In this document: one piece after another, positions 41,843-52,873 of the stretch
How the letters are laid out: every line of letters begins with the position of its first letter
Position numbering within the stretch: the first letter of the stretch is position 1
Assembly: GCA_963691705.1 (NCBI GenBank)
Contig: OY829542.1
Coordinates: 35,884,579 to 35,948,578 of the forward strand
Reading direction: 5' to 3'
From: Viola odorata
Taxonomy: Eukaryota; Streptophyta; Magnoliopsida; Malpighiales; Violaceae
DNA: 64,000 nucleotides
Position numbers and translations under genes: made by a program
The notes under the pieces: model-generated
What the model was told of the DNA's origin: nothing
Seen by the model: the letters and a program-made list of their open reading frames with translations, nothing else
Database searches by the model: none

Positions 41843-43293
41843 TGATTGAGCTTTAATTGTAGTGATTTTTACCACTTGTTCTCTTGTGAGAATCATTTGA
41901 TTATTGTGGGAGCAACTTAGGAGAGGAATGGAGTAGAAGGAGAGGAATTAAGCATGATTCTAGACAGATTTAGAGTTGGCGGATTCTTGACTGCCTTCTT
42001 GACCAAGACTGGACATCTCTCTTGGCCAAGACAAGACAAACTTGCTTGGCCAATCCCTCACCCCGAAGATATCTACAGAGTAGACAGCGGACTAAAGGTG
42101 CTGGTAGATGATTCTTACCTGCCACGACGATTGAGAGCGTCAATCATGGACGAATTGTAGATGCAACCCGCTGTTTTGTTTTGCTAGAACTCTTTTGAGA
42201 GGAGGAGAGTATGTCGGATACAATTTGAGAGATTGATTAGGATTATATTTCCTTTTATTTCCGCCTTTAGCTATTTTGTAGGAAGAGGGGACTATTTATA
42301 CTCTTCCTAGGGTATTGAGAAAGGGGTCTCTCCGGCGTTGCTGGGTTTGAACCTTGTTCTCTAGTTTTACTCTTGTCGCCGTTTACATACACTTTACTCC
42401 TTCGATAACGAAGGATTATTATTTTTATCAATACATTGTTTATTTTGCTTTCAATCATGAGTATGAGTAGTTAAGTACAACCTTCTTAGTAGGGGCGTTT
42501 GAAGCATGAGTATGAGTTTGCATGAGACCTAATCGATCTTATTAATCTTTAAATCTGCACTTAATCAATCTTGCAATTATTTCTTATGTGTTTTCTATTT
42601 GATATTTGACTTGATCAATCTAAGATTGAATATATCACGCAACAGTCATTCCTCTTGGCCATGGTTTATTGACCAAAAGAATTGAAGTAGACACCTACGC
42701 GCTAGCGAAACATTCGCGAAACGGTAGGGTGAAAGGTTAATCAGATCCAGTCCCGACTGACCCGGAGGATAATAGTCTGGAGTTGTCTTTCACTAGTCAT
42801 TCATCAGCTAATTTAGTAAACCCTTTAACCAACAAGGTGCTGATTGGTTAGGCATCATCTCTAAGCATACCTGAGGTGGTGTTGATTCAGGAGGGAAGTA
42901 GGAGTCATAAGCGTACCTTGATCCTATAACAACTCTCTAGATTAAAGATGAATACACCTGTGTCAATGATTGTAACTCATGTCTCATAGCTACAAGCCTT
43001 TACTAGGAATTCCTCTCATATTTGATTCCCATTACTTTATCTGTGTCTTGACCAAGAACATCATTCTTGACCAAGACTGTTTTATTGCTCTATTAATTTT
43101 CCAGTTTTTAGTTTTGAATCCAAAAACCCCAATTTCACCTAAGTGTCACTTCTAGTCATTTCAAGCACACAGGGAAAACAAAACTATACCTTTGCTCCCT
43201 ATGGATTGAACCTTTTACTATTATCTACAATTTATTTGTTCTTAGTAGCAAGTTGTAATTTATATTTATTTTTGATGGATTCGACACCCATCA
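41843..43293 (+). repeat. Element C 3' LTR (1451 bp, complete)
   Basis: TGATTGAGCTTTAATTG to GGATTCGACACCCATCA. It is the only complete LTR of the C/J/K family here and the reference for the fragments at 24064-25569, 43294-43339 and 50951-51278. A TATA-like CTATTTATACTC lies near 42291. It carries several CTTGACCAAG/CTTGGCCAAG boxes. Confidence 0.85.
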
Positions 43294-43339
43294 ATGCATG
43301 AAAATATGTGGTAAAACTACCACAATTTAAGCTCAATCA
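43294..43339 (-). repeat. Element J 3' LTR, first 46 bp only
   Basis: The minus strand reads TGATTGAGCTTAAATTGTGG, matching the LTR starts of C and K, preceded by the purine tract AAGTGTGGGGGAT. It ends where the + oriented C LTR ends. Confidence 0.75.
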
Positions 43340-45072
43340 AATCCCCCACACTTAAGCCAATGCTTGCCCCCAAGCATTCAGACAAAAACAAAAACATAAA
43401 AACACAGAAATAAAATCAGCAACCCACACCTCAACACAGAAAATACATAGACACTTCACCTTTCAGATCCATCCTAGATAAACAGGGCCTATTCAATACT
43501 CAAAACATCTCATTTATCACAGCAGTACCACAATAGTCAGCTTAGCACTCAAGAGAATAGTTGAAGGAACAAAATCATTTGATTACATTTTCTTTGTGTA
43601 TTCATTAGTCTAGAAAAATACATAGTTGCTGACAGAAGCAAATGCGCACACATTTGAACAAAAAAATTAAACATATAAGCACAGTTAGTTTCCAAGTCAT
43701 ATCTGCATTAAGATCTTTCTTTGCCCACTTTGGAGTGTTTATTACAATGTTTCTTTGTTTTTCTTTTTCTTTTTTCTTTTTCTTCTCTTCCTTTTTTTTT
43801 TTGGCAGTGCATTCTTTGAATCTTTTCCTTTGCTTTATTTTTCAAATAATATAACACATAAAGTTCAAACAATGGACACCCTCGACTTAGCTTGTTTGGC
43901 CCGGTAGTAAGGGATTAGGTAAATGCACTTCGGAGAGTTTCGACTATTTAAGGGGTGATGGTACTGATTAACCAACACCGTGCAACCCCGTTGGTTCTAG
44001 TGGTGTCCACAATCACAAGCAAGGAATTTAAAGACTCGTCAGGAAATGCAGAATTAAAGACTGACAACTCTATATTTTTTTCTGGACAGATCAATTATTC
44101 TTGCTCATGACAAAAAAAGCATTCTTCGTCAATTTCTTGCCCAAGAAAGGTTTCTGTTGTTCCTCCAACAATCAACTTAGGTTCCAAGCTAACTAATCAT
44201 GGGTCTATAGTGATAAGTAAGAGTTACTGGTATTGAACATGTTACACTTATGGTTGCCTTGTTAATAAAATATGGATTTAACTAGTTAAGTGTCATGGTG
44301 TTTAAAGTGTTGAGGCAAATTTCAAGAAAAATAATGGGTTTGATTTTCAGGCATCACAATAAAAACACAGAACATGCACCCTAAAAACACACAAAAATCA
44401 AAATAAAAATCATGCAGAAACTAAAAACAAACCTAAAACTAGAAAAAAAATTAAACTAACTCATGCATCAACATTTAAACACACAAAACACTGTCAAAAC
44501 ACACAAGAACAATAAGTAATATGTACAAGATAAAACCCCTCCCCCACACTTATCGAACACATTGTCCGCAATGTGTAAGAGAGGAAAAACAAAAACACAA
44601 AAAATGAAAAGCAAAAGAGAAACAAAATGAAAAATATAAAATGAAAAGAGACGACCTAGGGCAAGACATCAAGCTGAGGGTGGTAGATGGAATGACGGTG
44701 GTGCTGGAGTTGGGAAAGCAGAATCAATCTTCTTGGTCAAGGCAAGGATCATGGTGGCTATTTGGTTTTGGGATTCCATAAGGTTTTAGAGGAGTCTATT
44801 AGACTCCTTCTATTGTTCCAGAAGTGCCACCATGTTGTCAGGAGTAGGGCTTGGAGTGGTAGAAGGTTGGGCTGGATGTTCTTGGCCGAGGTCTTGGCCA
44901 AGAACATCTTCCTGGTCACCTTTTTGTATTCTGTCAAGAAATATGAGAGTCAATTAGATTGCATCAGAGTGAAGCTTACTGAATTAAAAATAAAAATGAA
45001 AAATAAAAACATGAGTTGCCTCCCAAGCAACGCCCTTAGTTATTGTCTTAGGCTAGACATAGGGATTTCTTT
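43340..45072 (-). other. Element J 3' non-coding region
   Basis: Polypurine tract at the low end, an A/G-rich run (minus strand) near 43770-43800, the hairpin motif at 44559-44574, and the post-integrase block GGCGTTGCTTGGGAGGCAAC near 45016-45035. No credible ORF. Unlike B, G and C, I could not find an ATHILA ORF-1-like remnant here. Confidence 0.75.
44535..44574 (-). other. Conserved Athila 3' motif (element J)
   Basis: Minus strand ACATTGCGGACAATGT, then TAAGTGTGGGGGAGG. Confidence 0.8.
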
Positions 45073-46084
45073 TCACTCCCTGTTTGGTGGAGGTTCCACC
45101 ACTGTTTCTTCTTCCACTGTATGGATCTGCAGTCCTTCCAAGTAAGGCTTCAATCTCTACCCATTGACTTTAAACACAATGTCTGTTTTGGGATTCTTGA
45201 TGTTCACTACACGCTATAAGAAAAAATATCAGTGATCATAAAAGGTTCATTCCATTTAATTTTCAACTTACCAGAAAAAATTCTAAATCTAGAATCATAA
45301 AGTAGAACTTTCTGCCGAATAAAGAATTTCTTCTTAGTGATCCTCTTGTCATGGTACGCTTTTGTCTTGGCCATGAAGATCTCTGAATTGTCATAGGCCT
45401 AATTCCTTAATTCCTTCAACTCATGGAGCTGCAACTTCCTTTGCTCTCCTGGTGCATCCATGTCCGTGTTGATTTATTTTATGGCCCAATAGGCTTTGTG
45501 TTCCAACTCATTAGGTAGGTGGCACGCCTTTCCATATACCAATCTAAATGGAGTCATGCTAATTGGTGTCTTGTAGGTTGTCCTGTAGGCCCAAAGTGCC
45601 TCATCCATTCGCTGACTCTAGTCCTTTCTTAAAGGGGTTGACTATCTTGGCCAAGATGGATTTTATTTGTCATTTGAAACTTCTGCTTGGCCATTCGTTT
45701 GCGGGTGATAGGCAATAGATACTCGATGCATGATATCGTGCCTTTTGAACAAAGCTCCAACTATCCTGTTATAAAAAGTAGGTTCCTCGATCACTAATGA
45801 TCCCACGAGGAACTCCAAACCTACTCAAAATGTTAGATTTGAAGAAAAAAATAACAGTTCTAGCATCATTAGTTTGTGTTGCCTTTGCCTCTACCCATTT
45901 GGAGACATAATCAACAACCAAAAGTATGTAATAGTTACCTCTAGAATTAGGGAATGGTCCCATGAAATCAATGCCCCATAAATCAAATATTTCACAGGAT
46001 AAAATTGGCTTCATAGGCATTTGATTCCTAGCACTTATGTTCCCTATCTTTTGGCATTCAACACATGATTGACAGAACTTTTGG
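45073..46084 (-). pseudogene. Element J integrase (decayed)
   Basis: The stop at 45073 ends a C-terminus ending EPPPNRE. Visible inside: FKVNG-RLKPYLEGLQ, LVYGKACHLP-like block, and in 45769-46020 [36 protein letters not shown] and RFGVPRGIISDRGTYF, the DD motif region of the core. Several frame changes between 45400 and 45770. No complete enzyme. Confidence 0.82.
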
Positions 46085-47995
46085 CTATTCCCTATCCTTA
46101 AATAAAGTGGCCAAATAGAAACCTGCTTCTAAAACATTATAAGCAGTTTTCTTCCCACCAAAATGCCCACTACTAGGAGAAGTGTGACAGAAATGTAAGA
46201 TAGAAGGAATTTCATCTAATTGTATACATCTCCTTAACAGTTGGTCAGCACCTATCCTCCACATATATGGTTCATCCCACAAATAGTGTCTAGAATCTTT
46301 TCTTACTTTAGCTTTCTCAACAGAAGTAAGCTCACCATAATACTTACCTTTAGCTAAGTAGTTTGCAATGTGGTGATACCATGGTTTTACTCCTCTTACA
46401 AGGAATAAATGTTCGTATGGAAATTCATCTACCACTAGGTCTGTCTCTTTGCTTAGGTTGTCAGCAACTAGGTTCTCTCGTCCCTTATTGTCCCTAATTT
46501 TGATGTCGAATTCGTAGAGCAATAACACCCATCTGATCAGTCGAGGCCTGGCCTCTTTCTTTGTCAAGAGATGCGTCAATGCTATATGGTCAGAGAAATT
46601 GATAGCTTTAGTTCCTAATAAATAAGATCTAATTTTATCAAGAGCAAATATGACAGCAAATAGCTCCTTCTCTATTATGGTATAGTTCTTCTGAGCATCA
46701 TCCAACATTTTGGATGCATAGTATATCACATGGGACTCTTTTCCTTTCCTTTGGCCAAGTGCTACTCCTACTGTTGAATTGCTAGCATCACACATGATTT
46801 CAAAGGGCAAGCTCCAATCTAGTGGTTGAATCACATGTGCAGTGGTGAGTTTTTCCTTCAGTTTGTCAAAAACTTCCTTGCAATCATCATCAAAATCGAA
46901 CTCAACATCCTTTTGGAGAAGTCTGCACATGGGTTCTGCCACCTTGGAGAAGTCTTTGATATAGTGCCTGTAAAACCCTACATGGCCAAGAAAAGAACGA
47001 ACCTCTTTAACAGAAGAGGGGTAAGGAAGATTCTTAATGATATCAATCTTTGCTTGGTTTACCGTAATTCCTTCTTGGGAGATTACATGGCCAAGAATGA
47101 TGCCATGATCGACCATAAAATGACTTTTTTCAAAGTTTAAAAGCAAGTTAGTCTCAATGCATCTTTTGAAAATAGCTTCAAGGTTATTAAGGCAGTTATC
47201 AAAAGAATCTCCATGCACAGTGAAATCATCCATGGAAACTTCGATGCTTTTTTCTATGAAATCAGAAAATATGCTAACCATGCATCTTTGAAATGTAGCA
47301 GGAGCATTACATAAGCCAAACGACATCCTTTTATAAGCAAATGTTCCAAAAGGATAGGTAAAGGTTGTTTTCTCTTGATCCTCAAGAGCCATAAGAATCT
47401 AGTGAAATCCTAAGTAATCATTAAGAAAATAGTAATGAGACTTACCTGCTATTCTTTCAAGCATTTGATCAATGAAGGGCAAAGGAAAATGGTCCTTTTT
47501 TGTCACATTTTTGAGGCGTCTGTAGTCAATACAAACCCTCAATCCACTTTGTATCCTTGTTGGTACTTGTCAGCCATCCTCACTTTCTACCACAGTAATC
47601 CCTGTCTTCTTGGGAAACTACCTGCACAGGGGAAACCCAGTCACTATTAGAGATTGGATAAATAACTTCTACATCTAGTAGCTTGAGGACCTCTTTCTTG
47701 ACAACTTCCATCATAGGAGGATTAAGCCTTCTTTGTGGTTGTCTAATTGTCTTCTTCTCCTCTTATGTATGTATTTTGTGGGTGCAGAAGGTTGGTGATA
47801 TCTCTTTGATATCTGCATTAATCCACCTAATTGCTTCCGTGTGCTCCTTTAGCAATTTCACCAGCCTTTCTTCTTCCTCCTCAGATAACCTGCTGGAAAT
47901 TATCATGGGAAGGGTAGACTCTTGGCCAAGAAAGACATACTTTAGGTGGTCTGGAAACACTTTGAGCTCAACTTCTGGTTCCTGCACAATAGAAG
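46085..47995 (-). pseudogene. Element J reverse transcriptase and RNase H (decayed)
   Basis: The longest open piece, 46085-47392, runs from KTTFTYPFGTFAYKRMSFGL through SMDDFTVHGDSFDNC (YG changed to HG), RNase H (EIMCDASNSTVGVALGQRKG; HLLTKKEARPRLIRWV) and the integrase zinc finger (FCHTSPSSGHFGGKKTAYNV). Upstream pieces near 47400-47990 carry INADIKEISPTFCTHKIHT and the first RT blocks, split by stops at 47402 and frame changes. Confidence 0.87.
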
Positions 47996-48104
47996 GTAAG
48001 AGTTTGTTATAAACGTGTGGAAGCTCAAAACTGATATTACTTTCAAACGAGGGTCCTAAAACATTAATCTCATCAACAGTTTCTAAGAGATCATTGTTAA
48101 TGAC

Positions 48105-49240
48105 TAGCTATTCCTTTATCTTTTCCATTTTTTCTCCTTCCATTCCCCTGGTAAGAACATAATTAAGTGGGTCAGTCTCATAAAGTTCATAAACTTCATT
48201 AACAGGGGGTTCATAAACATCCATGAAATTCAAGTTTTGCATCTCGCTTGGGTGTCTGACTGCATCATACATATTAAACTTAATTATTTGTCTACAATAC
48301 TCAAGAGAGAGACAACCACGATAAACATCAATCAGGGCCCTTGTAGTCCTTAGGAAAGGTCTGCCCAAGAGGACATTAGTGGTGTTTGAAGAGAGATCAA
48401 TGTTCATGTCGACAATGTAGAAGTCGACGGGATAGATGAAGTCGTTGACTTGGACAAGAACATCCTCGATAACTCCCTTGGGATAGATGATAGATCGATC
48501 AACAAGCTAGATGACTACTCTAGTCTCTTTCATGGTCCCAATGCCTAACCTTTCATATTCTGCCGGTGACAAGACATTTATGCCAACTCCCAAGTCACAC
48601 AAGGCCTTCTCGATTTTGTTATTGCCTATCTTGCATGGAATATCGAAAGTTCCTTGATCCGTGCACTTTTTTGGGATTCTTGACTGAAATATTGATGAAA
48701 CATTCTTGGTCAAGCTAACTTGTTCAAAACCTGCAAGTTTCTTCTTGTTGGAGCATAAACCTTTAAGGAATTTAGCATAATTAGGAATTTTAGCAATTAA
48801 ATCAAGCATAGGTATGTTGATTGCCACTTTTTAAAATATATCCATAAATTCCTTTTCCTCTTTCTCCCTTTTGGTCTTTGCAGACGTAGGTGGAAATGGT
48901 AGAGGGGCGTTATCATATTCTTCTTTATGTTTTGCAGCTTCTGCTGCTTTCTTGGCCTCTTTTGCTTTCCTGGCCGCTTCCTTGGCCAAGAAGGTTTCTT
49001 CTGATGCTAGGATAATCTCAGATTCAACCAACTCCTCCTCTTCCTCCTCTGCTATTTTTTCTGGCGTCTTATACTTATACTTCCTTTCAAATTCCATCAC
49101 CTCCTCTTGATTCTTATGCCTCGGCCGTTCTTGCTCGTATGTTATTGTCTCTTCCCTTTTAGGTAGATTTACACCACTCCTCAAACTGATCATACTCACA
49201 TTGTGTTTGGGATTGTCTACTATACTAGCAAGCAATCTCC
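48105..49240 (-). pseudogene. Element J protease region (decayed)
   Basis: 48507-48827 holds AKFLKGLCSNKKKL, FDIPCKIGNNKIEKALCDLG and VGINVLSPAEYERL (DLGVGIN instead of DLGAGIN). 48108-48407 continues with [20 protein letters not shown]. 48831-49235 is the linker VDNPKHNVSMISLRSGVNLP and a Glu/Lys/Ala-rich segment. Frames are disrupted between the pieces. Confidence 0.83.
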
Positions 49241-49480
49241 CTTGCTGATTATTGTTCTTTTCAGTATCATGTTGATTTGCTTTTGTATCTTTGCCACGTC
49301 AATATTAGTTTGTGCCTGGCTGGCTTGACTGGCATGAATAAACTTATTTAGGGTGTCCTCAAGAGTTGGACCAGTTATTTATACCTATTATGGAGGTGCT
49401 AGTAATTGTAGATGTGCGTTAGTTTGGTTTTAGCGTGGCCTAGGAACGAAGTTTAGGAGGTTGAATAGTGGCTGTTGTGG

Positions 49481-50894
49481 TTAGTTAGAAGGTGTAGGAT
49501 TATTCTGGGGTTGATTCTGGTTCCAGTTGAAGTTATGATGATTCCTCCATCCAGAGTTATAGTTGTTGGAGTATGGATTATTGTTGGGAGGGTATCTGTT
49601 GTGCTGGTTCTGGTTGTAGCCATAAGCAACATTCAATTGAGCAGTAATCTCCTCTGTTGTTGCAGGTTGCAATATGGAACATTGATTGGTATGGTGGTCA
49701 GCTTGGCAGCATATTCCGCAAACACTCATAGTTGCGCCTTAGTTGCTTTCTTGGCCAAGAACACCTGTAGAAGGATTTTGCATAAAGTTAGCAACATTGG
49801 CAAGCTGATGTTATAAAGTAATTGAGTTCAAAGAAGAGATAGGGTTAGATCACTTTGCTGAGCTATTGTTATGGCAATTTTTAGCCATGGTGGTCAGTTT
49901 GGCAGCATATTCCGCAAACACTCATAGTTGCACCTTAGTTGCTTTCTTGGCCAAGAACACCTGTAGAAGGATTTTGCATAAAGTTAGCAACATTGGCAAG
50001 ATGATGTTCTAAAGCAATTGAGTTCAAAGAAGAGATAGGGTTAGATCGCTTTGCTGAGCTATTGTTATGGCAATTTTTTGCCATGGTTTGTAGCAATAGT
50101 TTGGCTCGAGTTGGACTTTGATCTTGCAAAGCCCCTCCAGCTACAGCGTCAACTCTTTCTCTCTCCTTCTGACTCATCCCATCATAGAAGTACTGAATTA
50201 GAGCTTCATCAGTTACTCCATGGGTTGGACAGATGTCCTGAAGATCTTTGAACCTCTGGTAGTATTCTCCAAAGCTTTTGTTTCCTCTCTACTAAATGGA
50301 AAGGAGATTCTTTCTAGCTGCTCTAGCCTTGCTAGCATTTCAATACTTGTTCAAGAAGGCTGCTGACATCTGAGCCCAAGTACTGATGGTATTGTGAGGT
50401 AAACTGTAGAACTAGTTTTTTACTGAGTCCTCTAATGACCATGAAAAAGCTTTCAGCTTTGCTCTCTCTATAGGAACTTCTCGAGGTTTGAGTGCATTGC
50501 ATTCCAAGTAAAAATTCCTTAGATGGATGTAAGGATTCTCATTGGCATGTCCATGGAATTTCTTCAGATTATGGATGATGTTGGTTTTGATAGCCCAATC
50601 ATGATCCACTAGTGGTAGATCAATGCAGTAATAGGTGGTTTGCTCTGCCCCTCGATTCAGCTCCTTGAGAGTCTACTTTGTTGGCTGGTCCATGTCTATT
50701 CTTGGATTTGGTTCTTCTTAGTCCACTTCTTTGTCAAGAGGGTACTCTTGATCAAGATGGCAGTCCGTTGATGAACTTGGTGTGATATTCGTTGGTATCA
50801 ATCTCTTTCTTTTAACTTTCCTTCTATTTTCTATCTCTGCTCTGGTCAGCTCTGGATTGAAAGGTATCAATTCCTTGTAAGATGACCTAGTCAT
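49481..50894 (-). pseudogene. Element J gag (decayed, with internal tandem duplication)
   Basis: The start MTRSSYKELIPFNPELTRAE (ATG at 50894) lies 33 bases after the PBS. Capsid pieces: AIKTNIIHNLKKFHGHANEN, ERAKLKAFSWSLEDSVKN; zinc knuckle CGICCQADHHTNQC near 49685-49726; Asn/Pro-rich tail. A direct duplication with a 196-bp period (49691-50082) lies between capsid and knuckle and breaks the frame. Confidence 0.83.
49691..50082 (-). repeat. Tandem duplication inside J gag, period 196 bp
   Basis: 49691-49886 and 49887-50082 are near-identical copies starting ATGGTGGTCAG. The period is one more than a multiple of three. Only a few base differences, so it is a fairly late event in this copy. 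Confidence 0.88.
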
Positions 50895-50927
50895 AAATAT
50901 GAAAACACAAAGATTAGTAAATCGTAC

Positions 50928-50945
50928 TCCCCGGCAACGGCGCCA
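50928..50945 (-). other. Primer-binding site of element J (tRNA-Asp type)
   Basis: The minus strand reads TGGCGCCGTTGCCGGGGA five bases from the LTR. Confidence 0.92.
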
Positions 50946-50950
50946 AAATT

Positions 50951-51278
50951 TGATGGGTGTCGAATCCGTCAAAAATAATTATACAATACAACTCACTACT
51001 AAGAACAAGTTTAATTGTAAATAGCAAGTAAGAGGTTCGATCCACAGAGAGTACTGGTATGATTTTCGTGTGTGCTTGCAAAGACCAGTGATAACACTTA
51101 GGTGAAATTGGGGGGGTTGTTTTAAACTAAAGACTGAAAAATAAATAAAGCAAGTAAAAAATCCAAGCCAAGAATAAGCATCTTGGTCAAGACATAGATC
51201 AAGATGAAACAATCAGATGAGAGAAATTTCTAGTAAAGGTTGGATGAGTTTGAAGCTAGATATAAGCAAAGCCAATGA
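50951..51278 (-). repeat. Element J 5' LTR, truncated
   Basis: In + view it starts TGATGGGTGTCGAATCCGTC, the reverse complement of the C LTR end, and follows the C LTR for about 330 bases before LINE coding sequence takes over. Confidence 0.82.
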
Positions 51279-52873
51279 CTAGGTGGAATGGGATTACTTG
51301 GATGACATCATGGGTCGTTTGGGCTTTTCTACTAGATGGGGATCAGTGGTCATGCGGTGTGTCACAACGGTGTCCTACTCGATTCTTTTAAATGGTTCTC
51401 CGAGACCATCATTCACTCCGGAGAGAGGTCTCCATCAAGGGGACCCTCTTTCCCCCTACCTCTTTATCCTTTGTGCAGAAGGGCTCTCTGCGATTCTAAA
51501 AGAGGCGATGGAGACGAGGGCATTACATGGATTCAAGATTTACAAGCGAAGGATAGCTTAATCTTCAAGATTTACCAATCATCAGCCACTTTTTTTACGC
51601 GGACGATAGCTTAATCTTCTCTGAGGATTCAGACCAATATGTTGCGTCTATTGCGACTATTCAGGCTGGGCGGGACGTGTTAATTAAGTCAGTGATCCAA
51701 TCGATTCTCACTTACATTATGAGCTGTTTTGAGATACCGATTACAATCTGTGATGAAATAGAAACAACTACCAAGAGATTCTGGTGGGGTGGTAGTAATG
51801 AGGAGAGGAAGGTCAACTAGGTGGCCTAGAGTAAAATATGCAAGGCAAAATCTGATGGGGGCTTGGGTTTTCAACGAGTTAGGGAATTCAACCTTATGCT
51901 GCTGGCTAAACAAAGGTGGCGCCTCTGCCAATCTCCGGAATCCTTACTAGCAAGAGTATAGAAAGCCCGCTATTATACCAGCACAGACCTTTTTGCGGCA
52001 AATGTTGGTCCTCGACCAAGTTATATATGGCGTAGCATTTTTGCAGGAAAAGAAGTTCTGCGGCGAGGTTGCTACCAGAGGATTGGAGATGAGCAAACAA
52101 TTCAGATTTAGCACAACCCTTAGTTACCCTCAACTTCGGACGGAAAAGTTACTGCACCAGTTTCGATCCTTAATGCGACTGATGTGGTAGCTGAGCTCAT
52201 AGATATGGGATAACAGATGCTGAAGGAGGGACTTAATTGATAACATCTTTTTAGGTCAGGAGCAGTCTGATATATTAAGCTTTCCAATTAGTTGGAGTGG
52301 GGGGAAGGACTCACTAGCTTTAAAATGGACTAATTCAGGGTGATACTCGGTCCGTAGTGGTTATCATTCCATTACTTCCTCGAGTGCCGAGCCAACCACC
52401 GCTCATCAGGAGTGGAGGAAGTTTCTGTGGGCTATGTCTATTCTCCCTAAACTTAAGTCCTTTATGTGGAGGTTGGGTCATGGATCTTTGCCTACCAGGG
52501 TTAATCTCATCCGGCGAGGGATGACTGTCGAGGTGATCTACCCTTGTTGTCACCAAATGGATGAGTCTACCGATCACCTCTTATTTAGTTGCCTCTTCGC
52601 CATAAAGATGTGGGAAGGAGTGGTCTCCTGGGATAAAATATCGGCGATGTCCACCTTACCTTTTTGGAATTGAGTGTTTCAAGTGAGGAAGATCTCAGAG
52701 GTCATTGAATTAGAGGAAGCGATGTCGGTCCTCTAGTTTCTATGGATATCTAGGAATAACAAGATTTTTCGGTTGGTGAAAGGATCACCTCAAACGGTTT
52801 TTTTAGGGGGGGGGGGTCTTATTAGAATACAGGGAGGCAAATCGCCTGGAAGTCGAGGTTCCGTTGGTGGGGA
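51279..52873 (+). pseudogene. L1-type LINE fragment: reverse transcriptase and zf-RVT region
   Basis: The + frame from 51283 reads [54 protein letters not shown], the RT core of plant non-LTR elements. The catalytic box FYADDSLIFSED follows at about 51593-51628 after an out-of-place repeat of GGATAGCTTAATCTT. 52434-52673 encodes LPKLKSFMWRLGHGSLPTRV and CCHQMDESTDHLLFSC, the zinc-binding RVT-associated domain. The endonuclease is missing on the left (junction with J), and the 3' end is cut by the insertion of G. Many stops. Confidence 0.85.

Larger units (their letters stand above)
26230..43293 (+). mobile_element. Element C: 3' half of an Athila-type element, split by D and E
   Basis: Three blocks, 26230-27132, 34764-35886 and 41507-43293, rejoin cleanly across the TSDs CATAG and TCAAT. 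Order: accessory-ORF remnant, hairpin motif, 3' non-coding region, purine tract, full 3' LTR. The rejoined sequence AAGATCTCAATGCAGAC matches element K at 23682-23698, confirming the E insertion site. Gag-pol and the 5' LTR are missing. Confidence 0.85.
43294..51278 (-). mobile_element. Element J: nearly full Athila-type element, decayed
   Basis: Minus-strand element with the start of its 3' LTR (46 bp), 3' non-coding region, pol, gag, PBS and a truncated 5' LTR. Same family as C by LTR sequence. Multiple stops and frameshifts. The 3' LTR breaks off at the end of the C LTR, and the 5' LTR is cut by the LINE fragment. Confidence 0.88.

Noticed and set aside
42640..42800. Possible host exon in the C LTR (GC-richer patch)
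   Set aside because: It is within a complete LTR bounded by TG...CA and shows no codon structure.
49691..50082. CRISPR-like or satellite array
   Set aside because: Only two copies in direct tandem inside a gag remnant; no spacers or further units.
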